Assembly (NCBI RefSeq): GCF_009760915.1
Contig: NZ_VIDQ01000078.1
Span: 1 to 34,763, forward strand
Length of the DNA stretch: 34,763 nucleotides
From: Azohydromonas aeria
Lineage (GTDB): Bacteria; Pseudomonadota; Gammaproteobacteria; Burkholderiales; Burkholderiaceae_C
Direction of reading: 5' to 3'
In this document: positions 8,615 through 17,775 of the stretch, piece after piece
Layout of the letters: every line of letters begins with the position of its first letter
How positions within the stretch are numbered: the stretch's first letter is position 1
Notes under the pieces: generated by a model
The model's database searches: none
Told to the model about the DNA's origin: nothing
The model's input: only the letters and a program-made list of their open reading frames with translations
Translations under genes and position numbers: made by a program

Positions 8615-9349
8615 TCAACGCTCCACGCGCACCAGGGCCGATTCGATCGTGCTGCCGCGCAGCCGGTCCTGCGTCATCTCGGCCTCTTCCTTGCGTTCAA
8701 ACGGGCCCAGGCGCACGCGGTAGACGGTGCGGCCGGACTGCTCGCGCTCGGTGACGCGGGCCGTGTAGCCCAGCATCGCCAGCCGCGCGCGCTGCTGCTC
8801 GGCGTCTTCCACGCGCCCGAAGGCGCCCACCTGGACGAAGTACGTGAACGCATCAGCCTCGCTGCGGGTGGACCGCGTCGTGTTCGAAGGCGCGGGCATC
8901 GTGACCGAGGGCGGCGTGGCGCTCTCGCCGGAGAGGATGGCCGCCGGGTCGCGTGTGGAGCGCGCCGCCGGCGGCGTGGCCGGCGCGGGGCGCGGACGCG
9001 AGGCGGCGCTGTCGGGCGGCACGGCCGGCGCGGTGGCGGTGCCGCGCGGCGGCACTTCGGGCGCGGGCACCTGCGGCAGCGGCGCCACGCCGGTTTCCGG
9101 CGGCGGGGGTGCCGCCGGCTCGGCCGGCGGCGGAGGCGGCGTGCGCTTGCCCGCCAGCGGCGCGTTCGGGTCCCAGCGCTTGTTGCGCTCGGCCTCGGCC
9201 GCGTCCTGCTCCGGGGTGCGCTGCTGCACCTTGTCCACGAAGGGCACGGGCACCTTGGTGACGTACAGCGCCACCGCCAGCGCCAGGCCCAGGCCGACCA
9301 GCAGCCCGATCACGATCCCCAGGCCGAAGCCTCCCCGCTGGTATTTCAT
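8615..9349 (-). CDS. SPOR-domain membrane protein (FtsN-like)
   Basis: A 244-residue bitopic protein. A short cytoplasmic N-terminus (MKYQRGG) precedes one membrane segment (about residues 8-28, GFGLGIVIGLLVGLGLALAVALY), a long proline/alanine-rich periplasmic linker (about 50-160) and a C-terminal SPOR domain (about 168-244: YFVQVGAFGRVEDAEQQRARL, then RVRLGPFERKEEAE). SPOR domains bind glycan strands lacking stem peptides at the division septum, so a divisome role like FtsN is likely. An N-terminal FtsA-binding motif of true FtsN is not evident, so no symbol is assigned. It starts 17 nt after the argS stop, which indicates co-transcription, and dsbA follows. Confidence 0.9.
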   Translation of the reverse strand: MKYQRGGFGLGIVIGLLVGLGLALAVALYVTKVPVPFVDKVQQRTPEQDAAEAERNKRWDPNAPLAGKRTPPPPPAEPAAPPPPETGVAPLPQVPAPEVPPRGTATAPAVPPDSAASRPRPAPATPPAARSTRDPAAILSGESATPPSVTMPAPSNTTRSTRSEADAFTYFVQVGAFGRVEDAEQQRARLAMLGYTARVTEREQSGRTVYRVRLGPFERKEEAEMTQDRLRGSTIESALVRVER

Positions 9350-9366
9350 CGTTTTGTCGTGTCAGT

Positions 9367-11067
9367 TCAGTCGGCCGTGGCGGCGGCCTCGTCGCCGCGC
9401 TGCATGGATTCGGGGGCGGACACGCCCAGCAGCGCCAGCGCGTTGCGCAGCACCTGGCGCGTGGCCGCCAGCAGCGCCATGCGCGCGCCGGCGAGCCGCG
9501 CGTCGTCCACCAGGAAGCGCTCGGCGGCGTAGTAGCTGTGGAAGCTCGCGGCCACGTCGCGCAGGTAGAAGGCGACGTCGTGCGGCGCGAAGTCGGCCGC
9601 GGCGCGCTCCAGCACGGCCGGGAACTCGGCGAGCTTCATCATCAGCGCCAGCTCGGTCGGCGCGGTGAGCAGCGCGAGGTCGGCGTCGGCCGGCACGTCC
9701 TGGCCGTACTGCGCCAGCACCGAGCAGATGCGCGCGTGCGCGTACTGCACGTAGAAGACCGGGTTCTCGTCGCTGTGCTTGAGCGCCAGGTCCACGTCGA
9801 AGACGAACTCGGTGTCGGCCTTGCGGCTGATGAGGAAGAAGCGCACCGCGTCGCGGCTGGTCCAGTCGATGAGGTCGCGCAGCGTGACGTAGCTGCCGGC
9901 GCGCTTGGAGATCTTGACCTCCTGGCCGCCCTTCATGACCGTGACCATCTTGTGCAGCACGTAGTCCGGGTAGCCCTGCGGGATGCCCACGCCCGCGGCC
10001 TGCAGCCCGGCGCGCACGCGCGCGATGGTGCCGTGGTGGTCGCTGCCCTGGATGTTCACGACCTTGGTGTAGCCGCGCTCCCACTTGTTGATGTGATAGG
10101 CGACGTCGGGCACGAAGTACGTGAAGGTGCCGTCGGACTTGCGCATCACGCGGTCCTTGTCGTCGCCGTAGTCGGTGGAGCGCAGCCACAGCGCGCCGCC
10201 CTCCTCGAACGTCTTGCCGGCGTCGATGAGCTTCTGGACGGTGGCCTGCACGCGCCCGTCGGTGTAGAGGCTCGACTCCAGGAAGTAATTGTCGAAGCGC
10301 ACGCCGAAGGCCTGCAGGTCGAGGTCCTGCTCGTGGCGCAGGTAGGCCACGGCGAACTGGCGGATGCCGTCGAGGTCGTCCTCGCGGCCGCTGGCGGTGA
10401 ACTCGCGGTCGTCGGCCTTGACGGTGCGGCCAGCCCTGAAGTCGGCGGCGATGTCGGCGATGTAGTCGCCGTTGTAGGCCGACTCGGGCCAGTCGGCGTC
10501 ACCGGGCTGCGAGCCCTTCAGGCGCGCCTGCGTCGAGGCGGCCAGGGTGCCGATCTGCACGCCGGCGTCGTTGTAATAGAACTCGCGCGTGACGCTGAAG
10601 CCCTGGGACTCGAACAGGTTGCAGATCGAGTCGCCCAGCGCCGCCTGGCGGCCGTGGCCCACGTGCAGCGGGCCGGTGGGGTTGGCGGAGACGAACTCGA
10701 CCATCACGCGCTGGCCGTTGCCGGCCTTGCGGCCGAAGCCGTCGCCGCCGGCGCGGATCTCGGCCACCACCTGCTGCTTGGCCGCGGCCGAGAGGCGCAG
10801 GTTGATGAAGCCCGGGCCGGCAATCTCCAGCGACTGCACCCAGCGCTGCACGGCGGCTTGCGCCTGCAACGCCTGCACCAGCTGCTGCGCGAGCTCGCGC
10901 GGATTCTTCTTGAGGGACTTGGCCAGCGCCATGGCGGCGGTGACGGCGAGGTCGCCATGCGAGGCCTGCTTGGGCGACTCGAAGGCCAGTTGCGCGGGCG
11001 CCTCGGCGCCGAGTTGTGCGAAGGCTGCGCGCAGCGCGGCGAGCAGCTCCTGCTTGGCTTGGATCAT
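9367..11067 (-). CDS. argS: Arginyl-tRNA synthetase
   Basis: Class I aminoacyl-tRNA synthetase that charges tRNA-Arg. The 566-residue product has an N-terminal Add-1 domain, the HIGH-type motif in FVSANPTGPLHVGHGRQA, the region SDHHGTIARV, a degenerate KMSKS loop (KISKRAGSYVTL) and the C-terminal DALR anticodon-binding domain (FYVQYAHARICSVL onward). Length matches the family. The ATG at 11067 has no ribosome site; instead a TAGAAT hexamer ends 6 nt before it, placing the predicted transcription start on the A of the ATG. The mRNA would then be leaderless. It is divergent from the kinase gene (65 bp apart) and heads an operon with the SPOR gene and dsbA. Confidence 0.97.
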   Translation of the reverse strand: MIQAKQELLAALRAAFAQLGAEAPAQLAFESPKQASHGDLAVTAAMALAKSLKKNPRELAQQLVQALQAQAAVQRWVQSLEIAGPGFINLRLSAAAKQQVVAEIRAGGDGFGRKAGNGQRVMVEFVSANPTGPLHVGHGRQAALGDSICNLFESQGFSVTREFYYNDAGVQIGTLAASTQARLKGSQPGDADWPESAYNGDYIADIAADFRAGRTVKADDREFTASGREDDLDGIRQFAVAYLRHEQDLDLQAFGVRFDNYFLESSLYTDGRVQATVQKLIDAGKTFEEGGALWLRSTDYGDDKDRVMRKSDGTFTYFVPDVAYHINKWERGYTKVVNIQGSDHHGTIARVRAGLQAAGVGIPQGYPDYVLHKMVTVMKGGQEVKISKRAGSYVTLRDLIDWTSRDAVRFFLISRKADTEFVFDVDLALKHSDENPVFYVQYAHARICSVLAQYGQDVPADADLALLTAPTELALMMKLAEFPAVLERAAADFAPHDVAFYLRDVAASFHSYYAAERFLVDDARLAGARMALLAATRQVLRNALALLGVSAPESMQRGDEAAATAD

Positions 11068-11073
11068 CGCCCG

Positions 11074-11079
11074 ATTCTA
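11074..11079 (-). promoter_or_regulatory. Putative -10 of argS (leaderless start)
   Basis: TAGAAT on the minus strand, with 6 nt between its last base and the argS ATG. With the last T as -7, +1 equals 11067, the first base of the start codon. A 17-bp spacer would put the -35 at 11097-11102, which does not resemble TTGACA. Confidence 0.5.
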
Positions 11080-11119
11080 CGAGGCGGGTCCGGGGCCGCT
11101 TTCCGGGCGCCGGGCGCGC

Positions 11120-11125
11120 CACAAT
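11120..11125 (+). promoter_or_regulatory. Putative -10 of the kinase gene (near-leaderless start)
   Basis: CACAAT, with its last base 7 nt before the ATG at 11133; +1 would be 11132. A 17-bp spacer puts the -35 on 11097-11102, the same hexamer that the argS promoter would use. The same CACAAT-to-ATG spacing occurs before the amidotransferase gene at 19557. Confidence 0.45.
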
Positions 11126-11132
11126 GCTCCGC

Positions 11133-12503
<1,371 letters not shown>

Positions 12504-12515
12504 CGCGGCATTCCC

Positions 12516-12571
12516 CGGGAAAACGCCTGCGGGAAAACATGTGAGGGAAAGTATTTGCGGGGAAACGTTTG
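12516..12571 (+). repeat. Four-copy 14-bp tandem repeat upstream of the psiF-like gene
   Basis: Four consecutive 14-mers: CGGGAAAACGCCTG (12516-12529), CGGGAAAACATGTG (12530-12543), AGGGAAAGTATTTG (12544-12557), CGGGGAAACGTTTG (12558-12571); a weak fifth unit starts CGGAG. The conserved core is GGGAAA at position 2-7 plus a terminal TG. The array ends 84 bp before the psiF-like ATG and starts 12 bp after the kinase stop. Function unknown; regular spacing could mean repeated protein binding. Confidence 0.7.
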
Positions 12572-12655
12572 CGGAGTTGTGCCCGTTCGCGCCGGCGGGC
12601 GTGGGTGCTTCAATGAATTGCGGCCCGTTGCCGCACCTCAAGGAAGGAGCGCTCC

Positions 12656-12883
12656 ATGACCAAATCCCTGCTGGCCTGGCTGCTGGCCGCCTGCGCCTTT
12701 GCCGCCCATGCGGCCGAACCTGCCGCCGCGGACAAGCCGGCCGACAAGCCCGCCAAGGCGCCCACGGCGCCCACGGCGCAGCAGGCCAAGATGAAGACGT
12801 GCAACGCCACGGCCAAGTCCGAAGGCAAGAAGGGCGACGAGCGCAAGGCCTTCATGAAGGAGTGCCTGAGCAAGAAGGCCTGA
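12656..12883 (+). CDS. PsiF-repeat family small secreted protein
   Basis: A 75-residue protein with a signal peptide (MTKSLLAWLLAACAFAAHAA), an alanine/lysine/proline-rich linker with KPADKPAK repeats, and one PsiF repeat (about 47-75: MKTCNATAKSEGKKGDERKAF then MKECL). The two cysteines of the repeat probably form a disulfide in the periplasm. PsiF of E. coli is phosphate-starvation inducible but its role is unknown, so no function is inferred. AAGGAAGGAG ending 6 nt before the ATG is a strong ribosome site. A terminator follows at once, so the gene is probably transcribed alone or with the kinase. Confidence 0.88.
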   Translation: MTKSLLAWLLAACAFAAHAAEPAAADKPADKPAKAPTAPTAQQAKMKTCNATAKSEGKKGDERKAFMKECLSKKA

Positions 12884-12917
12884 AGCGCGGCGCGCCTGGC
12901 CCGACCCCGCAGCAGCA

Positions 12918-12940
12918 GCCCGGCAACGCCGGGCTTTTTC
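12918..12940 (+). terminator. Rho-independent terminator of the psiF-like gene
   Basis: A perfect 7-bp stem GCCCGGC/GCCGGGC with a 3-nt AAC loop is followed by TTTTTC. It overlaps the stop codon of the convergent LysR gene (12939-12941). Confidence 0.88.
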
Positions 12941-13883
12941 ATGCCTGGGCCGGCGCGGCGGCGCCCGGGGCCCAGGCCGGCGACTGCCAGTACTGCGGAT
13001 CGCCCCAGCTGTGCTTGAGGAAGTCGATCCACAGCCGCACGCGCAGCGGCAGGTGGCGGCGCTGCGGGAACAGCGCGTAGATGCCGTTGGGCGGCGCGGT
13101 GAAGTCGTCGAGCACGCTCACCAGCGTGCCGCGCGCCAGCTCCGCCTCCACCTCCCAGGTGCTGCGCCAGGCCACGCCCAGGCCGGCCAGGCACCACTCG
13201 TGCAGTACCTGGCCGTCGCTGCAGTCGAGCCGGCCGCTCGGGCGCAGGTGCTGGATCTGCCCGTCCACCAGGAAGGCCCAGCCGCGGGTCTGGCTGGCTT
13301 CGGAGCTCAGCGTCAGGCACTCGTGGCGCTGCAATTCCGAAGGGTGCTGCGGCACGCCGGCACGCTTGAGGTAGCCGGGCGCGGCGACGCAGCGGCGGCG
13401 GTTGTCGGCCAGGCGCACGCTCACCAGGCTGGAGTCGGGCAGGTCGCCCACGCGCACGGCGCAGTCGTAGCCCTCATTGACGATGTCCACCACCCGGTCG
13501 CTGAGGTTGAGGGAGAGGCTGACTTCCGGGTGCTGCGCCAGGAAGCGCGGCACCAGCGGCGCGACGTGGCGTCGCCCGAAGCCCGCCGGCGCGGTGATGC
13601 GCAGGTGCCCGCTGGCCTTCACGCCGCCGGCGCTGACGCTGGCCTCGGCGTTGGCCAGGTCGGCCAGCAGCCGCTGCGCGTCCTCCAGGAAGGCGCTGCC
13701 CTCGTGCGTGAGCGTGATGCGGCGTGTGGTGCGCAGCAGCAGCTTCACGCCCAGGCGCTCCTCCAGCGCGTCGAGGCGCCGCCCGATCACGGCCGGCGCC
13801 ACGCCTTCAGCCTGCGCCGCGGCGGTGAGGCTGCCCTTGGTGGCGACGGCAACGAAGGATTCGATCTGTTTGAGGCGGTCCAT
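12939..13883 (-). CDS. LysR-family transcriptional regulator
   Basis: A 314-residue LysR-type regulator. The N-terminal winged helix-turn-helix (MDRLKQIESFVAVATKGSLT, AAAQAEGVAPAVIGRRLDAL, then EERLGVKLLLRTTRRITLT) is followed by a periplasmic-binding-like effector domain (about 90-300). The sequence is of the CrgA/DsdC-like subgroup common in Burkholderiales (ITAPAGFGRRHVAPL). The ATG at 13883 gives the standard N-terminus; the in-frame upstream start would add 18 residues without similarity. The gene is divergent from the haloacid dehalogenase gene with 178 bp between them, so it probably controls that gene and glcB as well as itself. The effector is unknown. Confidence 0.9.
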   Translation of the reverse strand: MDRLKQIESFVAVATKGSLTAAAQAEGVAPAVIGRRLDALEERLGVKLLLRTTRRITLTHEGSAFLEDAQRLLADLANAEASVSAGGVKASGHLRITAPAGFGRRHVAPLVPRFLAQHPEVSLSLNLSDRVVDIVNEGYDCAVRVGDLPDSSLVSVRLADNRRRCVAAPGYLKRAGVPQHPSELQRHECLTLSSEASQTRGWAFLVDGQIQHLRPSGRLDCSDGQVLHEWCLAGLGVAWRSTWEVEAELARGTLVSVLDDFTAPPNGIYALFPQRRHLPLRVRLWIDFLKHSWGDPQYWQSPAWAPGAAAPAQA

Positions 13884-13991
13884 GGCGGCGGTGGAATGCG
13901 CGGGCAATGCAATGCGGACGGAAAAGCCCCGGATCAATGACCTGCGCAGGGCTTATCCCAGGGAGCAGCGGAGCATGCCCGCGACATCTTT

Positions 13992-14026
13992 GCGTTGAAG
14001 TCACGAATGCTTAGCAACTTCGACGC
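13992..14026. promoter_or_regulatory. Inverted repeat in the LysR/dehalogenase divergent region
   Basis: GCGTTGAAGT (13992-14001) and ACTTCGACGC (14017-14026) form a 10-bp inverted repeat with one mismatch, separated by 15 bp. It lies between the divergent LysR and dehalogenase genes, 36 bp before the dehalogenase ATG. This is a plausible operator for the LysR protein, by position and symmetry only. Confidence 0.45.
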
Positions 14027-14049
14027 TTAATGTATCGCGCGCGGTGGAA

Positions 14050-14055
14050 TAAATT
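14050..14055 (+). promoter_or_regulatory. Putative -10 of the dehalogenase-glcB unit (leaderless start)
   Basis: TAAATT (4 of 6 matches to TATAAT) ends 6 nt before the ATG at 14062, so +1 would be the A of the start codon. TTAATG at 14027-14032 is a weak -35 candidate at 17-bp spacing. The hexamer lies in GGAAT-AA-ATTCC, a short dyad. Confidence 0.4.
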
Positions 14056-14061
14056 CCAGCC

Positions 14062-14754
14062 ATGGATGCCGCCGCCAACCCCGCCACGCCCCGCGCCGTG
14101 CTGTTCGATGCCTACGGCACGCTGTTCGACGTCTACAGCGTGTCGCTGCTGGCGGAGCAGCTGTTCCCGGGCCGCGGCGAGGCGCTGGCGCAGATCTGGC
14201 GCGACAAGCAGATCGAGTACACGCGGCTGCTGACCATGAGCGGGCGCTATCAGCCGTTCTGGGACCTGACCCGCGCCGGGCTGCGCTTCGCGGCGCAGCG
14301 GCTGGGACTGGCGTTGACCGCGGCCGACGAAGAGCGGCTCATGAACCAGTACCGGCACCTGAGCGCGTTTCCGGAAAACATGGAAGTGCTGCGGGCGCTG
14401 CGCGCGCGCGGCATCCGCGCCGGCATCCTGAGCAACGGCGACCCGGAAATGCTGGGCGTGGCGGTGCGCAGCGCCGGTTTCGGCGACTGCATCGACCCGC
14501 TGCTGTCGGTGCACGCGGTGCGCCGCTTCAAGACCGACCCGGCCGCCTATGCCCTGGGGCCGCAGGCGCTGCACTTGCCCGCACGGCAGATCCTCTTCGT
14601 CTCCAGCAACGGCTGGGACGCCATCGGCGCCACCTGGTACGGCTACACCACGCTGTGGGTGAACCGCGCCGGCGCGCCGCTGGACCCGCTGGACACCGAG
14701 CCCACGCGCCGCGGCACCAGCCTGCGCGACGTGCTGGCCTTCTTTCCCGAATAA
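14062..14754 (+). CDS. Haloacid dehalogenase type II ((S)-2-haloacid dehalogenase)
   Basis: A 230-residue HAD-superfamily enzyme that should hydrolyse L-2-haloacids to D-2-hydroxyacids through an aspartyl ester. The dehalogenase-specific residues are visible, not just HAD motifs: nucleophile D16 in FDAYGTLFDVYS, R47 in WRDKQIEYTRL (halide-binding arginine position), S124-N125 in ILSNGD, K157 in FKTDPAAY, and SSNGWDAIGATWYGY (181-195), the type II signature. Length fits the family. No ribosome site precedes the ATG, in line with a leaderless start. glcB follows after 34 nt. With haloacetate the product would be glycolate, which glycolate oxidase elsewhere could turn into glyoxylate for GlcB; this link and the natural substrate are inference. 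Confidence 0.9.
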   Translation: MDAAANPATPRAVLFDAYGTLFDVYSVSLLAEQLFPGRGEALAQIWRDKQIEYTRLLTMSGRYQPFWDLTRAGLRFAAQRLGLALTAADEERLMNQYRHLSAFPENMEVLRALRARGIRAGILSNGDPEMLGVAVRSAGFGDCIDPLLSVHAVRRFKTDPAAYALGPQALHLPARQILFVSSNGWDAIGATWYGYTTLWVNRAGAPLDPLDTEPTRRGTSLRDVLAFFPE

Positions 14755-14788
14755 GACCTTCAACCTCCTGACAGAGCGAGCCCGAAAA

Positions 14789-16987
14789 ATGACTGCACGC
14801 ACCACCGTCCATAGCCTCCAGGTCGCCACCGAGCTGTACCGCTTCGTCGAGGAGCAGGTCCTGCCCGGCACCGGCATCGACAGCGCGCGCTTCTGGGCCG
14901 GCTTCGACGCCATCGTGGCGGAGATGGCGCCGCGCAACGCCGCGCTGCTGGCCGAGCGCGACCGGCTGCAGACCGAGCTCGACAACTGGCACCGCAAGAA
15001 CCCCGGCCCGATCGCCGACATGGCCGCCTACCGCGGCTTCCTGGAGTCCATCGGCTACCTGCAGCCGCAGCCCGTGGGCGCCAAGGCCACCACGTCCAAC
15101 GTGGACGCCGAGCTGGCGCTGCAGGCCGGCCCGCAGCTGGTGGTGCCGATCCTCAATGCCCGCTACGCGCTCAATGCCGCCAACGCGCGCTGGGGCTCGC
15201 TCTACGACGCGCTCTACGGCACCGACGCGCTGCCCGAAGCCGACGGCGCCGAGAAGGGTGCCGGCTACAACCCGGTGCGCGGCCAGCGCGTGATCGAGTT
15301 CGCGCGCAACTTCCTGGATCAGGCCGCGCCGCTGGCGCAGGGCTCGCACCGCGACGCCACGGCCTACCGCATTGAGAACGGCCAGCTGGCCGTGACGCTC
15401 CAGGACGGCGCCCGCGCCGCGCTGGCCGACCCGGCGCAGCTGGTGGGCTGGCAGGGCGAGGCCAGTGAACCGTCGTCGGTGCTGCTGGTGCACAACGGGC
15501 TGCACGTGGACATCCGCATCGACCGCGGCACGACCATCGGCAAGTCCGACGCCGCCGGCGTCAGCGACGTGGTGCTGGAAGCGGCGCTGTCCACCATCCT
15601 GGACCTCGAGGACTCCGTGGCCGCGGTGGACGCCGCCGACAAGGTGCTGGCCTACGCCAACTGGGTGGGCATCCTCAAGGGCACGCTCACCGAGCAGGTC
15701 ACCAAGGGCGGCAAGACCTTCACCCGCGGCCTCAACGCCGACCGCATCTACAACGGCCCGAACGGCGAGGTCCGTCTGCACGGGCGCTCGCTGATGTTCC
15801 TGCGCAACGTCGGTCACCTGATGACGAACCCGGCCATCCTCTGGGGTGCCGAGGGGCGCGAGATTCCGGAAGGGATCATGGACGCCGTCGTGACCACCGC
15901 CATCGCGCTGCACGACCTGCAGGGCCACGGTGCCAACGGGCTGCGCAACTCGCGCACCGGCTCGGTCTACATCGTCAAGCCGAAGATGCACGGCCCGGCC
16001 GAGGTGGCCTTCGCCAGCGAGCTGTTCAGCCGCGTCGAGGAGCTGCTGGGCCTGCCGCAGCACACGGTGAAGCTGGGCATCATGGACGAGGAGCGCCGCA
16101 CCAGCGTCAACCTGCAGGCCTGCATCGCCGCGGCCTCGGCGCGCGTGGCCTTCATCAACACCGGCTTCCTGGACCGCACCGGCGACGAGATGCACAGCGC
16201 CATGCAGGCCGGCGCGATGCTGCGCAAGGGCGACATGAAGAGCAGCGCCTGGATCCAGGCCTATGAGCGCAACAACGTGCTGGTGGGCCTGGCCTGCGGG
16301 CTGCGCGGCCGCGCACAGATCGGCAAGGGCATGTGGGCCATGCCCGACCTGATGGCGGCCATGCTGGAGCAGAAGATCGCCCACCCCAAGGCCGGCGCCA
16401 ACACCGCCTGGGTGCCCTCGCCCACCGCCGCCACGCTGCACGCGCTGCACTACCACCAGGTCAACGTGTCGCAGGTGCAGCAGGAGCTGGAGAAGATCGA
16501 CGCCGCCGCCGAGCGCGACACGCTGCTGGCCGGGCTGCTGACCATTCCGGTGGTGGCCGAGGCGAAGTGGAGCGCCGCCGAAATCCAGCAGGAACTCGAC
16601 AACAACTGCCAGGGCATCCTGGGCTACGTGGTGCGCTGGGTGGACCAGGGCGTGGGCTGCTCGAAGGTGCCCGACATCCACAACGTCGGCCTGATGGAAG
16701 ACCGCGCCACGCTGCGCATCTCCAGCCAGCACATCGCCAACTGGCTGCACCACGGCGTGACCAGCCGCGAGCAGGTGATGGAGACGCTGCAGCGCATGGC
16801 GCGCGTGGTGGACGAGCAGAACGCGGGCGACCCCCTCTACCAGCCGATGGCCGCCAACTTCGAGGGCAGCGCCGCCTTCAAGGCCGCGTGCGACCTGATC
16901 TTCAAGGGCCTGGAGCAGCCCAGCGGCTACACCGAGCCGCTGCTGCATGCCTGGCGCCTGAAGGTCAAGGCGGGCGCCGCGGCCTGA
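14789..16987 (+). CDS. glcB: Malate synthase G
   Basis: Condenses glyoxylate with acetyl-CoA to malate, used for growth on glycolate/glyoxylate and in the glyoxylate bypass. At 732 residues it is the long monomeric G form. Recognisable blocks are the N-terminal helical clasp (MTARTTVHSLQVATELYRF), SNVDAELALQAGPQLVVPI, catalytic-barrel sequences HGRSLMFLRNVGHLMTNPAI and KLGIMDEERRTSVNLQA, GRAQIGKGMWAMPDLMAAML, and the C-terminal plug (YVVRWVDQGVGCSKVPDIHN). The ATG lies 34 nt after the dehalogenase stop; the ribosome site is weak (GAGCGAG). A 13-bp stem terminator follows. The divergent LysR gene upstream is the likely regulator of the two-gene unit. Confidence 0.97.
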   Translation: MTARTTVHSLQVATELYRFVEEQVLPGTGIDSARFWAGFDAIVAEMAPRNAALLAERDRLQTELDNWHRKNPGPIADMAAYRGFLESIGYLQPQPVGAKATTSNVDAELALQAGPQLVVPILNARYALNAANARWGSLYDALYGTDALPEADGAEKGAGYNPVRGQRVIEFARNFLDQAAPLAQGSHRDATAYRIENGQLAVTLQDGARAALADPAQLVGWQGEASEPSSVLLVHNGLHVDIRIDRGTTIGKSDAAGVSDVVLEAALSTILDLEDSVAAVDAADKVLAYANWVGILKGTLTEQVTKGGKTFTRGLNADRIYNGPNGEVRLHGRSLMFLRNVGHLMTNPAILWGAEGREIPEGIMDAVVTTAIALHDLQGHGANGLRNSRTGSVYIVKPKMHGPAEVAFASELFSRVEELLGLPQHTVKLGIMDEERRTSVNLQACIAAASARVAFINTGFLDRTGDEMHSAMQAGAMLRKGDMKSSAWIQAYERNNVLVGLACGLRGRAQIGKGMWAMPDLMAAMLEQKIAHPKAGANTAWVPSPTAATLHALHYHQVNVSQVQQELEKIDAAAERDTLLAGLLTIPVVAEAKWSAAEIQQELDNNCQGILGYVVRWVDQGVGCSKVPDIHNVGLMEDRATLRISSQHIANWLHHGVTSREQVMETLQRMARVVDEQNAGDPLYQPMAANFEGSAAFKAACDLIFKGLEQPSGYTEPLLHAWRLKVKAGAAA

Positions 16988-17032
16988 GCCTGAAAGCGCG
17001 CTGAACGGGTCCCGAAGCGGGCCCCTGAAACG

Positions 17033-17062
17033 ACGAAGAGGCCGCGGTTGCGGCCTCTTCGT
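17033..17062. terminator. Bidirectional hairpin terminator between glcB and the DUF2062 gene
   Basis: A perfect 13-bp stem ACGAAGAGGCCGC / GCGGCCTCTTCGT closes a GGTT loop (17046-17049). The T-runs are poor on both sides (CCTTGT on plus, CGTTTC on minus), but the position between convergent genes and the stem length support termination both ways. Confidence 0.75.
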
Positions 17063-17098
17063 CCTTGTAGCGGGTGCTTGCCGGCCCTCGATGCCCCG

Positions 17099-17686
17099 TC
17101 AGTCCCGGGGCGGCGCGGCGCGGCGCCAGCGCTGGTGCAGCCACCACAGGGCGCTGACCAGCGCGTAGGCGGCCAGGCCCGTGAGCGTGGCCATCAGCGC
17201 CAGGCCCAGCAGCAGCGGCTTGCCCACCGCGTGCAGGCGCTGCCACAGCGAACTCCACCACGAAGCGCCCGCCGCCTCAGGGGCCGCTGGCGCCGCGGCC
17301 GGCGACGCCAGCACCGCCGGCGCGGCGGGCTCGGGCTCGCCCAGCACCGTCGCGCCCAGGCGCCAGGCGGCGTAGTACAGCGGCGCCATCGTCACCGGGT
17401 TGGTGACAAAGGTGCTGACCACGGCGGTGGGCAGATTGGCGCGCAGCAGCACCGCGGCGGCGGCCGAGAACGGCATTTGCGCGATGGGGATCAGGAGCCC
17501 GAAGAACATGCCGATGGCCAGGCCCAGCGCGATGGCATGGCGGTTCACGCTCCACAAGCCCGGATGCGCGATCGAGGGGCCGAGCCAGCGCAGCCAGCGC
17601 TGCTGCACCAGCTTTTCGGGCGTGGGCTTGAAGCGGCCGAGCTGGCACGCGGCTTTGACGGCAAGGCGATCGACGGGCAGGCGCAT
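17099..17686 (-). CDS. DUF2062 domain-containing membrane protein
   Basis: A protein of about 195 residues with the DUF2062 block: NRHAIALGLAIGMFFGLLIP, IAQMPFSAAAAVLLRANLPTA, then VVSTFVTNPVTMAPLYYAAW, which forms membrane segments with a conserved NP-T motif. An alanine/proline-rich loop and a C-terminal membrane segment (PLLLGLALMATLTGLAAYAL) end in an arginine-rich tail (WRRAAPPRD). The function of the family is unknown. The start is uncertain: ATG 17686 (MRLPVDRLAVKAACQLGRFK) and ATG 17698 are both possible, and neither has a clear ribosome site. It lies 89 nt downstream of the DksA-like gene on the same strand. Confidence 0.8.
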   Translation of the reverse strand: MRLPVDRLAVKAACQLGRFKPTPEKLVQQRWLRWLGPSIAHPGLWSVNRHAIALGLAIGMFFGLLIPIAQMPFSAAAAVLLRANLPTAVVSTFVTNPVTMAPLYYAAWRLGATVLGEPEPAAPAVLASPAAAPAAPEAAGASWWSSLWQRLHAVGKPLLLGLALMATLTGLAAYALVSALWWLHQRWRRAAPPRD

Positions 17687-17775
17687 GCCCGCCAGCATGG
17701 CATCAAGCGCGCAGCGCCGCGTCGCCCTTTGGTGCCCTGCGACGGGGGGAAGAATCCCTCTTGCGGGGGAGTGCG

